A program made the position numbers and the translations under genes. This document shows positions 1-8,042 of a DNA stretch of 64,000 nt, one piece after another. The stretch is from Comamonadaceae bacterium (lineage in GTDB: Bacteria > Pseudomonadota > Gammaproteobacteria > Burkholderiales > Burkholderiaceae_C). The stretch is from assembly GCA_947476465.1 (NCBI GenBank), contig CANJQN010000003.1, positions 62,001 to 126,000 of the forward strand, read 5' to 3'. The notes under the pieces were generated by a model that worked only from the letters and a program-made list of their open reading frames with translations, ran no database searches and was not told the DNA's origin. The stretch's first letter is position 1. Each line of letters starts with the position of its first letter.

Positions 1-340
1 GGCCCTTGGTGCGGCGCTTTTGCTTGTAGGGCAGGTACAGGTCTTCCAGCTCCTGTTTGGTCGGCGCAGCCTGGATGGCGGCGCGCAGCTGGGGCGTGAG
101 CTTGCCCTGCTCATCGATGCTCTTGAGGATGGCCTCGCGCCGGTCGGCCAGCTCGCGCAGGTAGCCCAGGCGGTATTCGAGCTCGCGCAGTTGAATGTCG
201 TCCAGGCCGCCGGTGGCTTCTTTGCGGTAGCGTGCGATGAAGGGCACCGTGGCCCCGGAATCGAGCAGGCTGACTGCCGCCTGCACCTGATGTTCGCCGA
301 CTTTGATTTCGGCAGCCAGCTGCCTCACGATCGCTTGCAT
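1..340 (-). CDS. tex: Tex-family S1 RNA-binding transcription accessory protein, N-terminal part (cut by window start)
   Basis: The first 113 codons are present and the gene runs off the left edge. The reading starts [19 protein letters not shown] and contains the conserved stretch [20 protein letters not shown], followed by LRELEYRL and [17 protein letters not shown], which is the hallmark N-terminal region of Tex/YhgF. Full-length Tex proteins are about 770-800 residues with YqgF-like, helix-hairpin-helix and C-terminal S1 domains, none of which lie in this window. Tex is a cytoplasmic nucleic-acid-binding protein linked to transcription and ribosome homeostasis. The ATG at 338-340 is the first plausible start. 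Family assignment is confident; integrity of the rest cannot be judged. Confidence 0.93.
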   Translation of the reverse strand, partial: MQAIVRQLAAEIKVGEHQVQAAVSLLDSGATVPFIARYRKEATGGLDDIQLRELEYRLGYLRELADRREAILKSIDEQGKLTPQLRAAIQAAPTKQELEDLYLPYKQKRRTKG

Positions 341-483
341 TCGGGGACGACTCAGACGTGTTTTGGAGGACGGCCGAGTTTGCCACAGCAGCATCGGACG
401 GGCGGGACACGACGATGCGCGATCCGCCGACACGGCACCAGCGCCGTACTGAAAAGAATGAGGATTGCTACCCGGAGAATCCT

Positions 484-1092
484 ATGCGCCTGCGCACCCT
501 GCTGATCATCGTCGCCGCCGCGCTGATGGCGGCGTTCGTCTTGCTCAACTGGCAAGTGTTCACGATACCGACGAGCCTGAACGTCGGCTGGCAGACGGTG
601 ACCGCGCCACTGGGTCTGGTGATGCTCGGGCTGCTGGCCCTGGCCACCGCCATCTACCTGATCTCCAGCGCCGCCGGCCATACGCGCAACCTGATGGATG
701 CGCGCCAGCATCAGCGCACCCTGCAGGCTCAGCGTGACCTGGCTGAGCGGGCGGAAGCGTCGCGCTTTACCGACCTGCGTACCCAGCTCGACAACCACCT
801 CCGCGAAACGCGTCAACGCGACACGCAAGGCGCGTCGGAGGTGTCCCATGCGGTCGAGCGGATCCAGCGCGATCTGCGCAATCAGGGCGAGCAGATTCAG
901 CGCGTCCTGGCGATGCGGCTGGGCGAGATGGAAGCGCGGCTGGAAGGCCGGCTGGATGCGGCGAGGCAACCGGGCGCCGACTTCGCAGTCGACCCCGCAG
1001 GCGCGCCGCAACGCTCGCCGGTGGCACGTACGCCGGAGTACGTGCGCACGGAAGCGCCGTTCGTGGCGGCGCCGCCTTTGGGCGAGCGCTGA
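484..1092 (+). CDS. LapA/DUF1049-like inner-membrane protein with cytoplasmic coiled coil
   Basis: The protein has 202 residues when started at ATG 484, which has GGAGA (474-478) six bases upstream; the frame is open further 5' but without a comparable ribosome site. Two hydrophobic segments (about residues 3-24 and 40-62) bracket a short loop containing LLNWQVF, the pattern of LapA (lipopolysaccharide assembly protein A, DUF1049) proteins. The remaining 140 residues are charged, Arg/Gln/Glu-rich and predicted helical or coiled coil, longer than in E. coli LapA (about 100 residues), so the equivalence is at domain level only. Seen: two membrane spans and a long helical tail. Inferred: a membrane-anchored scaffold role. 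It is monocistronic, facing away from tex. Confidence 0.75.
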   Translation: MRLRTLLIIVAAALMAAFVLLNWQVFTIPTSLNVGWQTVTAPLGLVMLGLLALATAIYLISSAAGHTRNLMDARQHQRTLQAQRDLAERAEASRFTDLRTQLDNHLRETRQRDTQGASEVSHAVERIQRDLRNQGEQIQRVLAMRLGEMEARLEGRLDAARQPGADFAVDPAGAPQRSPVARTPEYVRTEAPFVAAPPLGER

Positions 1093-1118
1093 CCCTTAGA
1101 GGGCCGGGCGCTTGCTAG

Positions 1119-1153
1119 CTCAGCTTGCCAGATCAGCTTGCCAGCTCAGCTGG
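1119..1153. repeat. 13-bp tandem repeat at the end of the Spy-like gene
   Basis: CTCAGCTTGCCAG (1119-1131) is followed directly by ATCAGCTTGCCAG (1132-1144) and a partial third copy CTCAGCTGG (1145-1153). The third copy covers the stop codon of the Spy-like gene, so the repeat sits exactly at the convergent 3' ends of two genes. No terminator-like hairpin with a T tract is visible. Confidence 0.6.
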
Positions 1154-1712
1154 CGTGCCGATGCCCGCCCATGCGTTGGCCACCCATGCCTTGCCCGTGT
1201 GCGCCACCCAGCCGCTGGTCAGCCAGCTGTTTTTGCTCGGGGCTGAGAACAGCGTAAAGCGCCTCGCGGGCCTTCTCTTGTGCGGCCTGGTTCGTCTCGT
1301 GCAGTTTGTGCATGGTCTCGCGCTGTGCCGTGTGGTCAATCTTGGCGGCGGCCGCCGGATCCTGCATGCGGGCCTGCATGCTGCTGCGCAGGGCCTGGCG
1401 CGCGTCGGCTTGTTGCCGCACCACGGTCTCGAAGGCCTGCCAGGCGGGTTCCTGAGCGGCGGTGATCTTCAACTCGGTCTTGGTGGCCGCCAGGCTGGTG
1501 GCGACGTCGCCGGCTTGGCCGCCGCCGTGCATGTTGCCGCCCATCCCGTCGTGTGCGCCGCCGTGCTTGCCCATGCCCATGCCCCCATGCATACCCATGC
1601 CGCCGCCCATGTGGCCTTGCGCGCCATGGTTGCCCTGTGCAAAGGCGAAACCGCCGGCGCCAAGCGCCAACACGGCCGCGGAGATGGAGAGGATTCGGGT
1701 CGAGGTCTTCAT
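1146..1712 (-). CDS. Spy/CpxP-like (LTxxQ family) periplasmic protein with His/Met-rich segment
   Basis: The protein has 188 residues. The start at 1710-1712 (MKTSTRILS) is preferred because AAGGAAG lies just upstream and a clean Sec signal peptide follows, ending near AFAQG. After the signal comes a Gly/His/Met-rich stretch (about residues 26-62, with MGMHGG, MGMGKHGG and NMHGGG) and then a helical region of about 110 residues with the family motif in the form LSPEQKQ. Spy/CpxP proteins are periplasmic chaperones or stress sensors, often induced by metals or envelope stress. The His/Met-rich insert suggests metal (copper-like) binding; this is inference. It is divergent from the two-component system at 1904-4152, which may control it. 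Confidence 0.8.
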   Translation of the reverse strand: MKTSTRILSISAAVLALGAGGFAFAQGNHGAQGHMGGGMGMHGGMGMGKHGGAHDGMGGNMHGGGQAGDVATSLAATKTELKITAAQEPAWQAFETVVRQQADARQALRSSMQARMQDPAAAAKIDHTAQRETMHKLHETNQAAQEKAREALYAVLSPEQKQLADQRLGGAHGQGMGGQRMGGHRHAS

Positions 1713-1824
1713 GATGGATGCTTCCTTTAAAGTTGGCGTTGACGAAGAACCCTTCGCAGCGTGGTTCATTGAATGGCCGGCATGTGAGCGCGGTGTGTCG
1801 TTTGGCGGCTGTTTTGTCGCACCC

Positions 1825-1885
1825 CATGTCGGCAGCCCGGCCTGACATGCTGTGATACGTTCGAGTCGGCCCGATCGGGGTCGAA
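1825..1885. promoter_or_regulatory. Palindromes in the divergent Spy/two-component control region
   Basis: The 191-bp gap between the divergent genes holds CATGTC (1825-1830) paired with GACATG (1844-1849). Further on, the perfect 10-bp palindrome CCCGATCGGG (1870-1879) is flanked by TTCGA and TCGAA (1860-1885). They lie 19-79 bp upstream of the regulator start and are candidate operators or leader hairpins. No -35/-10 pair close to consensus was found. Confidence 0.35.
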
Positions 1886-1903
1886 CGGCGGAGCATCGCC
1901 ATC

Positions 1904-2656
1904 ATGGGCACCACACTGGAACGCAGCGACCACATCCTGGTTGTCGACGACGACGCCGAGATCCGCACGCTGCTCACGCGCTACCTGGAAAAGAACGGCC
2001 TGCGCGCCACCGCTGTCGGCGACGGCAAGGCGATGTGGCGCGCAATGGCCGCAGGCGCCTTCGACCTCGTCGTGCTTGACTTGATGCTGCCCGGCGACGA
2101 CGGCTTGACGCTGTGCCGGCAGCTGCGCGCCAAGTCCGATATCCCGATCCTGATGCTCACCGCCCGCGGCGACGAGACCGACCGGATCGTCGGCCTGGAG
2201 ATGGGCGCCGACGACTACCTGCCCAAGCCCTTCAGCCCGCGCGAGCTGCTGGCGCGGATCAAGGTCATCCTGCGCCGTACACGCAGCCTGCCGCCCAACC
2301 TGCAACCCGTCGACGACACCCGCCTGCGCTTCGCCGGGTGGGTGCTCGACAGCGCCAGGCGCCAGCTGGTGTCGCCCTCAGGTGAGGCCACGCCGATCAG
2401 CGGCGTGGAATACAAGCTGCTGCGCGTGCTGGTGACCCATCCCAACCGCGTGCTCAGTCGCGACCAGTTGCTCGACCTGACCCAGGGGCGCGGCGCCGAT
2501 CCCCTGGACCGCAGCATCGACGTACAGATCAGCCGCCTGCGCCAGCGCCTGGGCGACGATCCGCGCAGCCCGGCATTGATCAAGACGGTGCGCGGCGAGG
2601 GCTATGTGCTGTCGGTCCCGGTCGATTCGTCCGACGCCACGGAGGGCACGGGTTGA
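1904..2656 (+). CDS. OmpR/PhoB-family response regulator
   Basis: The protein has 250 residues. The receiver domain (about 9-125) carries the acidic pocket DDD at 15-17, the phospho-acceptor Asp59 (in VVLDLMLPG), the Thr of MLTARG and the Lys of LPKPFSP. A winged-helix DNA-binding domain follows (about 145-240), ending in the characteristic VRGEGYVLSVP. GGAG precedes the ATG at 1904. The stop overlaps the kinase start, so the two are translationally coupled. It is close to the OmpR subgroup by its length and C-terminal domain, but it lies beside a Spy-like gene rather than osmoporin genes, so calling it OmpR itself would be unsafe. It probably regulates the divergent Spy-like gene and its own operon. 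Confidence 0.93.
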   Translation: MGTTLERSDHILVVDDDAEIRTLLTRYLEKNGLRATAVGDGKAMWRAMAAGAFDLVVLDLMLPGDDGLTLCRQLRAKSDIPILMLTARGDETDRIVGLEMGADDYLPKPFSPRELLARIKVILRRTRSLPPNLQPVDDTRLRFAGWVLDSARRQLVSPSGEATPISGVEYKLLRVLVTHPNRVLSRDQLLDLTQGRGADPLDRSIDVQISRLRQRLGDDPRSPALIKTVRGEGYVLSVPVDSSDATEGTG

Positions 2657-4152
2657 TGAAAACCTTGGCCCGCTGGCTGCCCCAATCGCTCTTCGGCCGT
2701 CTGATGCTCGTGCTGGCAACCGGGCTCGCGCTGGCCCTGGGGCTCAGCGCCATCATCAATGCGGCCGAACGCGACCAGCTCGTGCGCCGCAGCTTCGGGA
2801 TGCAGCCGGCGCAGCGCATCACAGACGTGGTGAATCTGCTCGACGCCCTGCCGCCGGCCGAACGACAGCGTGTGGTGGCGGTGTTCGGTGAGCCGCCTCT
2901 GGTGCTGTCCCTGCACGCTGTTCCCATGATCGCCGACGGCGCCGCGGCCAGAGGGCGCAGCGGGCTGTTCGCCGCGCACCTGCGCGCCACGCTGGGCGGC
3001 GACCGGGCCGTGCGCGTGGAGCCGCGCAGCGGCTTTGCGATCGGCCCATCGGAGTTCGGCAACGGGCCACGGCACTACGGCCCGCCGGGCATCGACGGGC
3101 CGCATCGCATGGGCCCCGGCTACGGCCCCGGCCCCGGCTACGCCGGCGGCATGCCGGGCGGCGGCGGCGCCGGCATGGCCCAGGCCGTGGTGCGTACCGA
3201 GGTTCAGTTGCGCGATGGTCAATGGGCACGTTTGGACACCGAGTTGCCGGCCACCGCCGACACCCTGCCCTGGCGCCTGGTGCTGACCCTGGCCGTGCTG
3301 TTGCTGGCCACGCTGGGCCTGTCGTGGCTGGCGGTGCGCTGGGTGGTGCGGCCGCTGCGCGTGCTGGCGCAGGCGGCGCAGTCCCTGGGCGAAGACCTGT
3401 CGCGCCCTCCTCTGCCCGAAGGCGGCCCGACCGAAGTGCGCCAGGCCACGCAGGCCTTCAACACCATGCAGCGGCGGCTGGCGTCCTTTATCGACGAACG
3501 CACGCGGATGCTCACGGCGCTTTCGCATGACCTGAAAACGCCGCTGACCCGGATGCGGCTGCGCACCGAGCTGCTGGACGACGACGAGGCACGCCCGCGC
3601 TTTGAGGCCGATCTGCGAGAGATGGAGTCCATGGTCGCCCAGACACTGGACTTCATGCGCGGTCTGGGCGGCCACGAAGCGCGAACGCCGGTGGACATCG
3701 GCGCCCTGCTGCAGGCCCTGCAGGCCGATCAGCAGGCCATGGGGCGCAAGGTGGCCATCGAAGGCCAGGCGGTGATGCCCTTCATCGGCGTGCCGTCGCT
3801 GCTGCGGCGCGCGCTGGGCAACCTGGTGGACAACGCGGTGCTCTATGGCGGCGGCGCCACGATCCGCGTCGACGACTCGCCGCAGCAGCTGGTGCTGCAC
3901 GTGCTGGACACCGGCCCGGGCTTGCCGCAAGCCGATCTCGAGCGGGTGTTCGAGCCCTTTTTCCGGCTGGAAACCTCACGCAACCGCGCCAGCGGCGGCA
4001 CCGGTCTGGGCCTGGGCATTGTCCGCAACATCGCGCGCCTGCATGGCGGCGACGTCATCTTGCGCAACCGCCCGACAGGCGGGTTGGATGCCGAGCTGAG
4101 CTTGCCGCGAAGGCCGGACGTGGGCGTCGGGCCGGGCCCCATGGCGCAATGA
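2656..4152 (+). CDS. Membrane sensor histidine kinase (EnvZ-like architecture)
   Basis: The protein has 498 residues from ATG 2656, overlapping the regulator stop (TGATG). The order is: TM1 (about 14-36); a periplasmic domain (about 37-205) with a striking Gly/Pro/Tyr/His-rich stretch (about 135-175, including GPGYGPGPGY and GGGGAG); TM2 (about 207-228); HAMP; an H-box with His291 in LSHDLKTPLTR; an N-box LGNLVDNAV; a G1 box DTGPGLP; and a G2 box GGTGLGLGIV. All catalytic elements look intact. Partner: the response regulator encoded immediately upstream. The ligand is unknown; the low-complexity loop is unusual for EnvZ-type sensors and resembles the composition of the divergent Spy-like protein. 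Confidence 0.93.
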   Translation: MKTLARWLPQSLFGRLMLVLATGLALALGLSAIINAAERDQLVRRSFGMQPAQRITDVVNLLDALPPAERQRVVAVFGEPPLVLSLHAVPMIADGAAARGRSGLFAAHLRATLGGDRAVRVEPRSGFAIGPSEFGNGPRHYGPPGIDGPHRMGPGYGPGPGYAGGMPGGGGAGMAQAVVRTEVQLRDGQWARLDTELPATADTLPWRLVLTLAVLLLATLGLSWLAVRWVVRPLRVLAQAAQSLGEDLSRPPLPEGGPTEVRQATQAFNTMQRRLASFIDERTRMLTALSHDLKTPLTRMRLRTELLDDDEARPRFEADLREMESMVAQTLDFMRGLGGHEARTPVDIGALLQALQADQQAMGRKVAIEGQAVMPFIGVPSLLRRALGNLVDNAVLYGGGATIRVDDSPQQLVLHVLDTGPGLPQADLERVFEPFFRLETSRNRASGGTGLGLGIVRNIARLHGGDVILRNRPTGGLDAELSLPRRPDVGVGPGPMAQ

Positions 4153-4158
4153 GTCGAC

Positions 4159-4479
4159 TCAAACGCCACTTCGCGTAGCCTGCAAGGATCGCACCTGGCG
4201 CTCCAGTTCTTCAATGCGGTCGAGGTAGCCCATCAAGATGGCGGCCGTGTACACATCCAGGTCGAAGTCCAGGCGCAGCTTGCTCACGGTGCGAACGCGC
4301 ACGATGCAGTCGGCGCTGAAGACGCTCTCCTGCGCGGTCGACGCCAGCGGTGCGAGGGCACCGTAGTCGACCAGTTCGGAGAGTTCGTCCGCGCTCATGC
4401 CGCAAGCCCGGGACAACTCCTGCAGGCTCACGGTTTCACGCGAATCCAGCCAGGTCACCTCAGACGGTGCCGGGTGCAT
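4159..4479 (-). CDS. cbpM: CbpM, modulator of the DnaJ-like co-chaperone CbpA
   Basis: The protein has 106 residues from ATG 4479, whose start lies inside the last codons of cbpA (20-bp overlap), the usual arrangement for this pair. The sequence has the MerR-like/CbpM pattern: a helix-turn-helix-like segment (SLQELSRACGMSADELSELV), then FSADCIVRVRTVSKLRLDFD, then a C-terminal helical stretch IEELERQVRSL. CbpM binds the J domain of CbpA and inhibits it. It ends six bases from the convergent sensor kinase gene, with no room for a classical terminator. Confidence 0.88.
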   Translation of the reverse strand: MHPAPSEVTWLDSRETVSLQELSRACGMSADELSELVDYGALAPLASTAQESVFSADCIVRVRTVSKLRLDFDLDVYTAAILMGYLDRIEELERQVRSLQATRSGV

Positions 4480-5389
4480 GCTCGCTCTCCTGGGTCTGGG
4501 CGGCACGGGGGTTGAAGTTCGACGCCTTGGCGAGTTGCTCGAACAGGTCTCGCTCGCGCTCGGTCAGCGTGGCCGGAACGTCGATGCGCACGGTGGCATA
4601 CAGGTGGCCGCGTCCGCTGCGGCTGTTGGCAAGGCCCCGCTCGCGCAGCCTCAGCTTGCGCCCTGACCGTGTGCCCGCGGGGACCGTGAGCATGACCGGC
4701 CCGTCGAGCGTGGGCACTTGCACGTCGGTGCCCAGGGCGGCTTCCCAGGGCGCGAGCGTCAGGTCGAAATGCAGGTCGTTCCCGTCGGGCCGGAACACCG
4801 CGTGAGGCGCCAGCGTGATGTGCAGGTAGATATCGCCATCCGTTCCGCCGTGCTGGCCCTTGCCGCCCTTGCCGCGCAAGCGCAGCTTCTGCCCTTCGGT
4901 CACGCCCGGCGGGATCGTCACCTGGAGGGTCTTGGCGCCCTCGCCGTCCGTCAGGTCGAGGCCCACCGTGGTGCCTCGGTGGGCATCCTCCAGGCTGATG
5001 CGCGCGGCGGTTTCGTAGTCGCGCCCGTGTCGCGGCACCGGCCCGCGTGCAGCGCCGGCATGCCTTCGGCCGAGCGCCGCCAGCAAGTCGGCAAGGTCGG
5101 TGTCCTCGGCATTGGCGCCCTGCGACGCGTAGGCTTGACGCCACTGCGGCGGCGCGGAGAACTCCTCACCTGGCGGCCGGCGCCCCAGCTCATCGTAGGC
5201 CGCACGTTTTTCAGGGTCCTTGAGCGTCGCATAGGCTTCGGCCGCATCCTTGAAGCGGGCCTCGGCCCCCGGGGCCTTGGAGACATCGGGGTGGTGCGTT
5301 CGCGCCAGTTTCCGGTAGGCCTTCTTGATCTGCGCCAGGTCGGCGTCGACGGGCACACCCAGGGCGGCGTAATAGTCTTTGTACTTCAC
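4460..5389 (-). CDS. cbpA: CbpA, DnaJ-like curved-DNA-binding co-chaperone
   Basis: The protein has 309 residues, the normal family length. The N-terminal J domain (about 4-68) has the HPD tripeptide in ARTHHPDVS. A linker and two C-terminal substrate-binding beta domains follow (about 120-290), with VTIPPGVTEGQKLRLRGKG and the second-domain equivalent TVPAGTRSGRKLRLRERG. There is no zinc-finger region, which separates CbpA from DnaJ. It works with DnaK in the cytoplasm and also binds DNA. It is co-transcribed with cbpM. Confidence 0.93.
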   Translation of the reverse strand: MKYKDYYAALGVPVDADLAQIKKAYRKLARTHHPDVSKAPGAEARFKDAAEAYATLKDPEKRAAYDELGRRPPGEEFSAPPQWRQAYASQGANAEDTDLADLLAALGRRHAGAARGPVPRHGRDYETAARISLEDAHRGTTVGLDLTDGEGAKTLQVTIPPGVTEGQKLRLRGKGGKGQHGGTDGDIYLHITLAPHAVFRPDGNDLHFDLTLAPWEAALGTDVQVPTLDGPVMLTVPAGTRSGRKLRLRERGLANSRSGRGHLYATVRIDVPATLTERERDLFEQLAKASNFNPRAAQTQESEHAPGTV

Positions 5390-5694
5390 GAGTTCTGCTC
5401 TTTCAGCCGCGACGCGTTCGTGCGATGGGTCGAGCGACGTCGGATTGGGATTTTGGATATGCCCGCGCTAGCATGATGATGCCGTGACGTTTGCGGTTTT
5501 TTATGCAGCATGCACCCATTCCTCTGCGCGCGCGGATTTCTCGGTCCCTTACGTCACGTATGCAAATGCTACTGGCGCGCAGTTCCAGCCAGCTCGAGCC
5601 TGGACACGCGGTCTTTCAGGAAGTCGCGCAGTTGCGAGGGCTCGGCCGCGCCCGGCGCCACCGGCACCAAGGCCACGATCACCGGCGTTGCTGA
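5390..5694. other. 305-bp region without an intact gene, containing a possible acyl-CoA ligase remnant
   Basis: The cbpA-proximal half (5390-5560) shows no gene and no convincing promoter consensus; a short T run (5496-5502) is not preceded by a stem. The other half (5569-5690) is described separately as a possible gene remnant on the minus strand. Confidence 0.5.
5569..5694 (-). pseudogene. Possible C-terminal remnant of an AMP-binding (acyl-CoA ligase) gene
   Basis: The minus strand reads TPVIVALVPVAPGAAEPSQL then RDFLKDRVSRLELAG and stops at 5569-5571. Spacing and wording resemble the tail of AMP-dependent synthetases (VAxVVPxPGA...LRxFLxxRL), where an acidic/hydrophobic helix follows a beta strand. 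There is no start codon or upstream domain because the crotonase stop lies immediately 5'. If real, it is what is left of a ligase once in the same operon. The match is short and judged by eye, so confidence is low. Confidence 0.25.
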
Positions 5695-6474
5695 TCATTC
5701 CCACTTGGGCACCCGCTTTTCGAGAAAGGCCGCAGGCCCCTCCTTGAAGTCCGCAGCGTAGTAAAGCAGGTCCATGGTCTTCTGGTTCTGTCGCCACATC
5801 TCGTTCAGTGGCAACTCGACAGTTGCCCGTGAGAGGCGAAGGCTCTCACGAATGCTGTTCGGAGAGTTCTGCGCCACCTCCTGCGCAAGCTTCAACGCTT
5901 GCGCGAGCACCGCGTCGCGCGGCGCAAGGCGGTTCACGAGTCCGAGCTCATACGCGCGCCGGGCGCTGAGCGGCTCGCCGGTAATCAGCATTTCGGTGGC
6001 AATGGCCATCGGCATTCTTCGCGCGAGCAGGACCGCCCCGCCACCGAGAGCAATCAGCCCACGCTTGGCTTCGGGCAGCGACAGCTGCGCATCCTCAGCG
6101 ACAACCGCAAGATCGCATGCCAGCATGATCTCGGTCCCGCCACCGAGTGCCGAGCCGTTCACCGCAGCGATCCATGGTTTGCGTCGCTCGGTTTGCGTGA
6201 AGCCTGCGAAGCCGCCCAAGCGAGGAATCCGGATGTCGCGACCGCCGGCGACTTCCTTCAGGTCGGAGCCCGCGCAGAACATGGTCCCGGTGCCGCTGAA
6301 GATGGCGACACGGATCGAGGCGTCGGCTTCGATCTCGTTGACAAGCCTGTGAATGTTCGCGGCCATTGCGGCATTCACCGCATTGCGCGCCTCAGGACGG
6401 TTGAGCCGCACGATGGCGACATGCTCGCCGACGCGCTCATAAAGAACCTGCTGTGTGCCATCGTTGTTCGTCAT
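5695..6474 (-). CDS. Enoyl-CoA hydratase/isomerase (crotonase) family protein
   Basis: The protein has 259 residues, standard for crotonases. Both catalytic glutamates are present: the first in GGGTEIMLACD (oxyanion-hole region GSALGGG just before it) and the second in LPEAKRGLIALGGG. CoA-binding elements are RLNRPEARNA and FCAGSDLKE. The start ATG (6472-6474) overlaps the stop of the thiolase remnant upstream as ATGA, so it was translationally coupled to that gene. It is the last gene of the minus-strand operon that begins near 13.4 or 15.1 kb. A hydratase acting on an enoyl-CoA intermediate is likely; the substrate is unknown. Confidence 0.9.
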   Translation of the reverse strand: MTNNDGTQQVLYERVGEHVAIVRLNRPEARNAVNAAMAANIHRLVNEIEADASIRVAIFSGTGTMFCAGSDLKEVAGGRDIRIPRLGGFAGFTQTERRKPWIAAVNGSALGGGTEIMLACDLAVVAEDAQLSLPEAKRGLIALGGGAVLLARRMPMAIATEMLITGEPLSARRAYELGLVNRLAPRDAVLAQALKLAQEVAQNSPNSIRESLRLSRATVELPLNEMWRQNQKTMDLLYYAADFKEGPAAFLEKRVPKWE

Positions 6475-6781
6475 TGCGTGCTCCAGATTGCATAGCCTTC
6501 GCTGTCGGTCAATACCCGACCGCGCATTCCGACCGGCGTCTGGCGCAGGCTGCACAGCGCCTCCAACATGCCGGGATCCTTGAGGGTGACCCGGGCGATC
6601 GCCCGCGTCGCTTCGTCCATGCGAGCGATGACGGCGCCGTACTGCGGACGCCCGTCACGGTCATGGAAGACGGTGAACGTTTCGAGAGCAGCAGCGCGAG
6701 CGGACTCTTGCCGTCACGCACATCGGCCGGCCGATCGATCGCTTCACCGACGCCAACAATGACCGCGACGCGCCCGCTCAT
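6471..6781 (-). pseudogene. Acetyl-CoA acetyltransferase (thiolase) remnant: N-terminus joined to C-terminus, middle deleted, frame lost
   Basis: From ATG 6781 (overlapping the upstream CoA-transferase stop as ATGA) about 32 codons read VAVIVGVGEAIDRPADVRDG and KSPLALLL, a typical thiolase N-terminus. Near 6686 the frame changes and the minus strand continues ETFTVFHDRDGRPQYGAVIA ... RVTLKDPGMLEALCSL ... VGMRGRVLTDSEGYAIW to a TGA at 6471-6473, resembling the C-terminal beta-barrel extension of about 500-residue acetyl-CoA acetyltransferases. That TGA overlaps the crotonase ATG. So both operon junctions are intact while roughly 400 codons and the catalytic residues are gone. No active thiolase can be made from this. 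Confidence 0.75.
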
Positions 6782-8040
6782 TCGGTGAGTCCATGGGAGC
6801 GAACACCGTCGCTCGCAAGCGCCCTGGAAAGCTCATCGCCTGCATAGCCCAGCACTTCAGACAGGACATGCTCCGTGTGTTGACCGAGCAAGGGGGCAGC
6901 GACCGGATCGGCAACGGGGGTCAGACTGAAGTGAAAAGGCGGGCGAACGGTCGCAACCGTGCCCGCGATGGCGTGTGGGATGTCGCTCACCACGCGCCGC
7001 CGGCGGGCGTCTTCGCTATGGAAGGCCTGCTCCACGCTCAGGATCGGCGCGATCGGCACACCGATTCCCCCCAGGTGCGCCAACCAGTGTTCCCGCGTGG
7101 CGCCTTTGAAGATCGGGGCGAGGATACGCGTGAGCTTTTCCTGGTGCGCTGCACGCAAGCCCGGGCTGGCGAAATCCGGGTCTTCGGCCAACTCGGGTCG
7201 CGCCAGTCCCTCGGTGACAAGACGCCGGAACAGCCGGTCCGTACCGCAGGTGAGGAAGACCCATCCGCTTTGCGTTTCGTAGGCATCGCTGGGAGCGGAC
7301 AGCGCGGCGCGATTGCCATTGCGCACGGGGTTCTCGCCGTACACCAGATAGCTCATGCCGTAGAAGGTCAGGCTCGACATCGCGACGTCGAACAGCGGCA
7401 CCTCGACGAACTGCCCGCGGCCGAGACGGTCGCGCGCGAGCAGCGCGGCAAGGATGGCGCTGGCGCTCACCGAAGCCGTGAGGATGTCCATCACAGGGAC
7501 CGTGGTGCGCATCGGTGGGCCGTCGGACTCCCCTGTGAGCGACATGAAGCCGCTGCCAGCCTGGAACATCGCGTCGTAGCCAGTCCGAGGCGGCACGCTG
7601 CTGTCATCGCGGCCGTAGGCGGAGATCGAGCAATAAACCAGTCTTGGGTACTCGGCGGCCAGGCCCGCATAACCGAGCCCCAGGCGCTCCATGACGCCGT
7701 TGGAGAAGTTTTCAACGAGCACATCCGATCGCGCGATGAGCGCTTTGGCTATGCGCAATCCGTCCGGGTGCTTGAGGTCGAGGCTGATGCTTTTCTTGTT
7801 CCGGTTCGCGCTCTGAAAATACGCGCCCTCCCCCTCCCACCCCGCCGGTTTGTAGCCACGGCAGTCGTCGCCATCGGGGCTTTCCACCTTGATGACCTCC
7901 GCACCCATGTCCGCAAGTGTCTGCGTGCAAAAGGGGCCGGCCAGCATGTGGCTGAAATCAACGACGCGCACGCCGGCCAGGGCGAGGGGCTGTGCCGCTT
8001 CCCGCGGGACGTGCGGTTCGAATTTGGGCTTCGTAAGCAT
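6778..8040 (-). CDS. CaiB/BaiF family (class III) CoA-transferase
   Basis: The protein has 420 residues from ATG 8040, two bases after the carboxylase stop. Family features are the N-terminal GVRVVDFSHMLAGPFCTQTL, GAEVIKVESPDGDD, the NRNKKSISLDLK segment, ENFSNGVMERLGL, and the region around the catalytic Asp in GYDAMFQAGSG. Class III transferases move CoA between acyl-CoAs and free acids through an aspartyl-CoA intermediate. Its place between a biotin-dependent carboxylase and a thiolase/crotonase pair suggests it activates the substrate acid of this operon, recycling CoA from a product thioester. The substrate is not predictable. Confidence 0.93.
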   Translation of the reverse strand: MLTKPKFEPHVPREAAQPLALAGVRVVDFSHMLAGPFCTQTLADMGAEVIKVESPDGDDCRGYKPAGWEGEGAYFQSANRNKKSISLDLKHPDGLRIAKALIARSDVLVENFSNGVMERLGLGYAGLAAEYPRLVYCSISAYGRDDSSVPPRTGYDAMFQAGSGFMSLTGESDGPPMRTTVPVMDILTASVSASAILAALLARDRLGRGQFVEVPLFDVAMSSLTFYGMSYLVYGENPVRNGNRAALSAPSDAYETQSGWVFLTCGTDRLFRRLVTEGLARPELAEDPDFASPGLRAAHQEKLTRILAPIFKGATREHWLAHLGGIGVPIAPILSVEQAFHSEDARRRRVVSDIPHAIAGTVATVRPPFHFSLTPVADPVAAPLLGQHTEHVLSEVLGYAGDELSRALASDGVRSHGLTE

Positions 8041-8042
8041 GG

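Noticed and set aside
5569..5797. Open frame of 82 codons on the minus strand overlapping the crotonase 3' end
   Set aside because: It is in another frame than the ligase-like remnant and covers the crotonase end; composition looks random.
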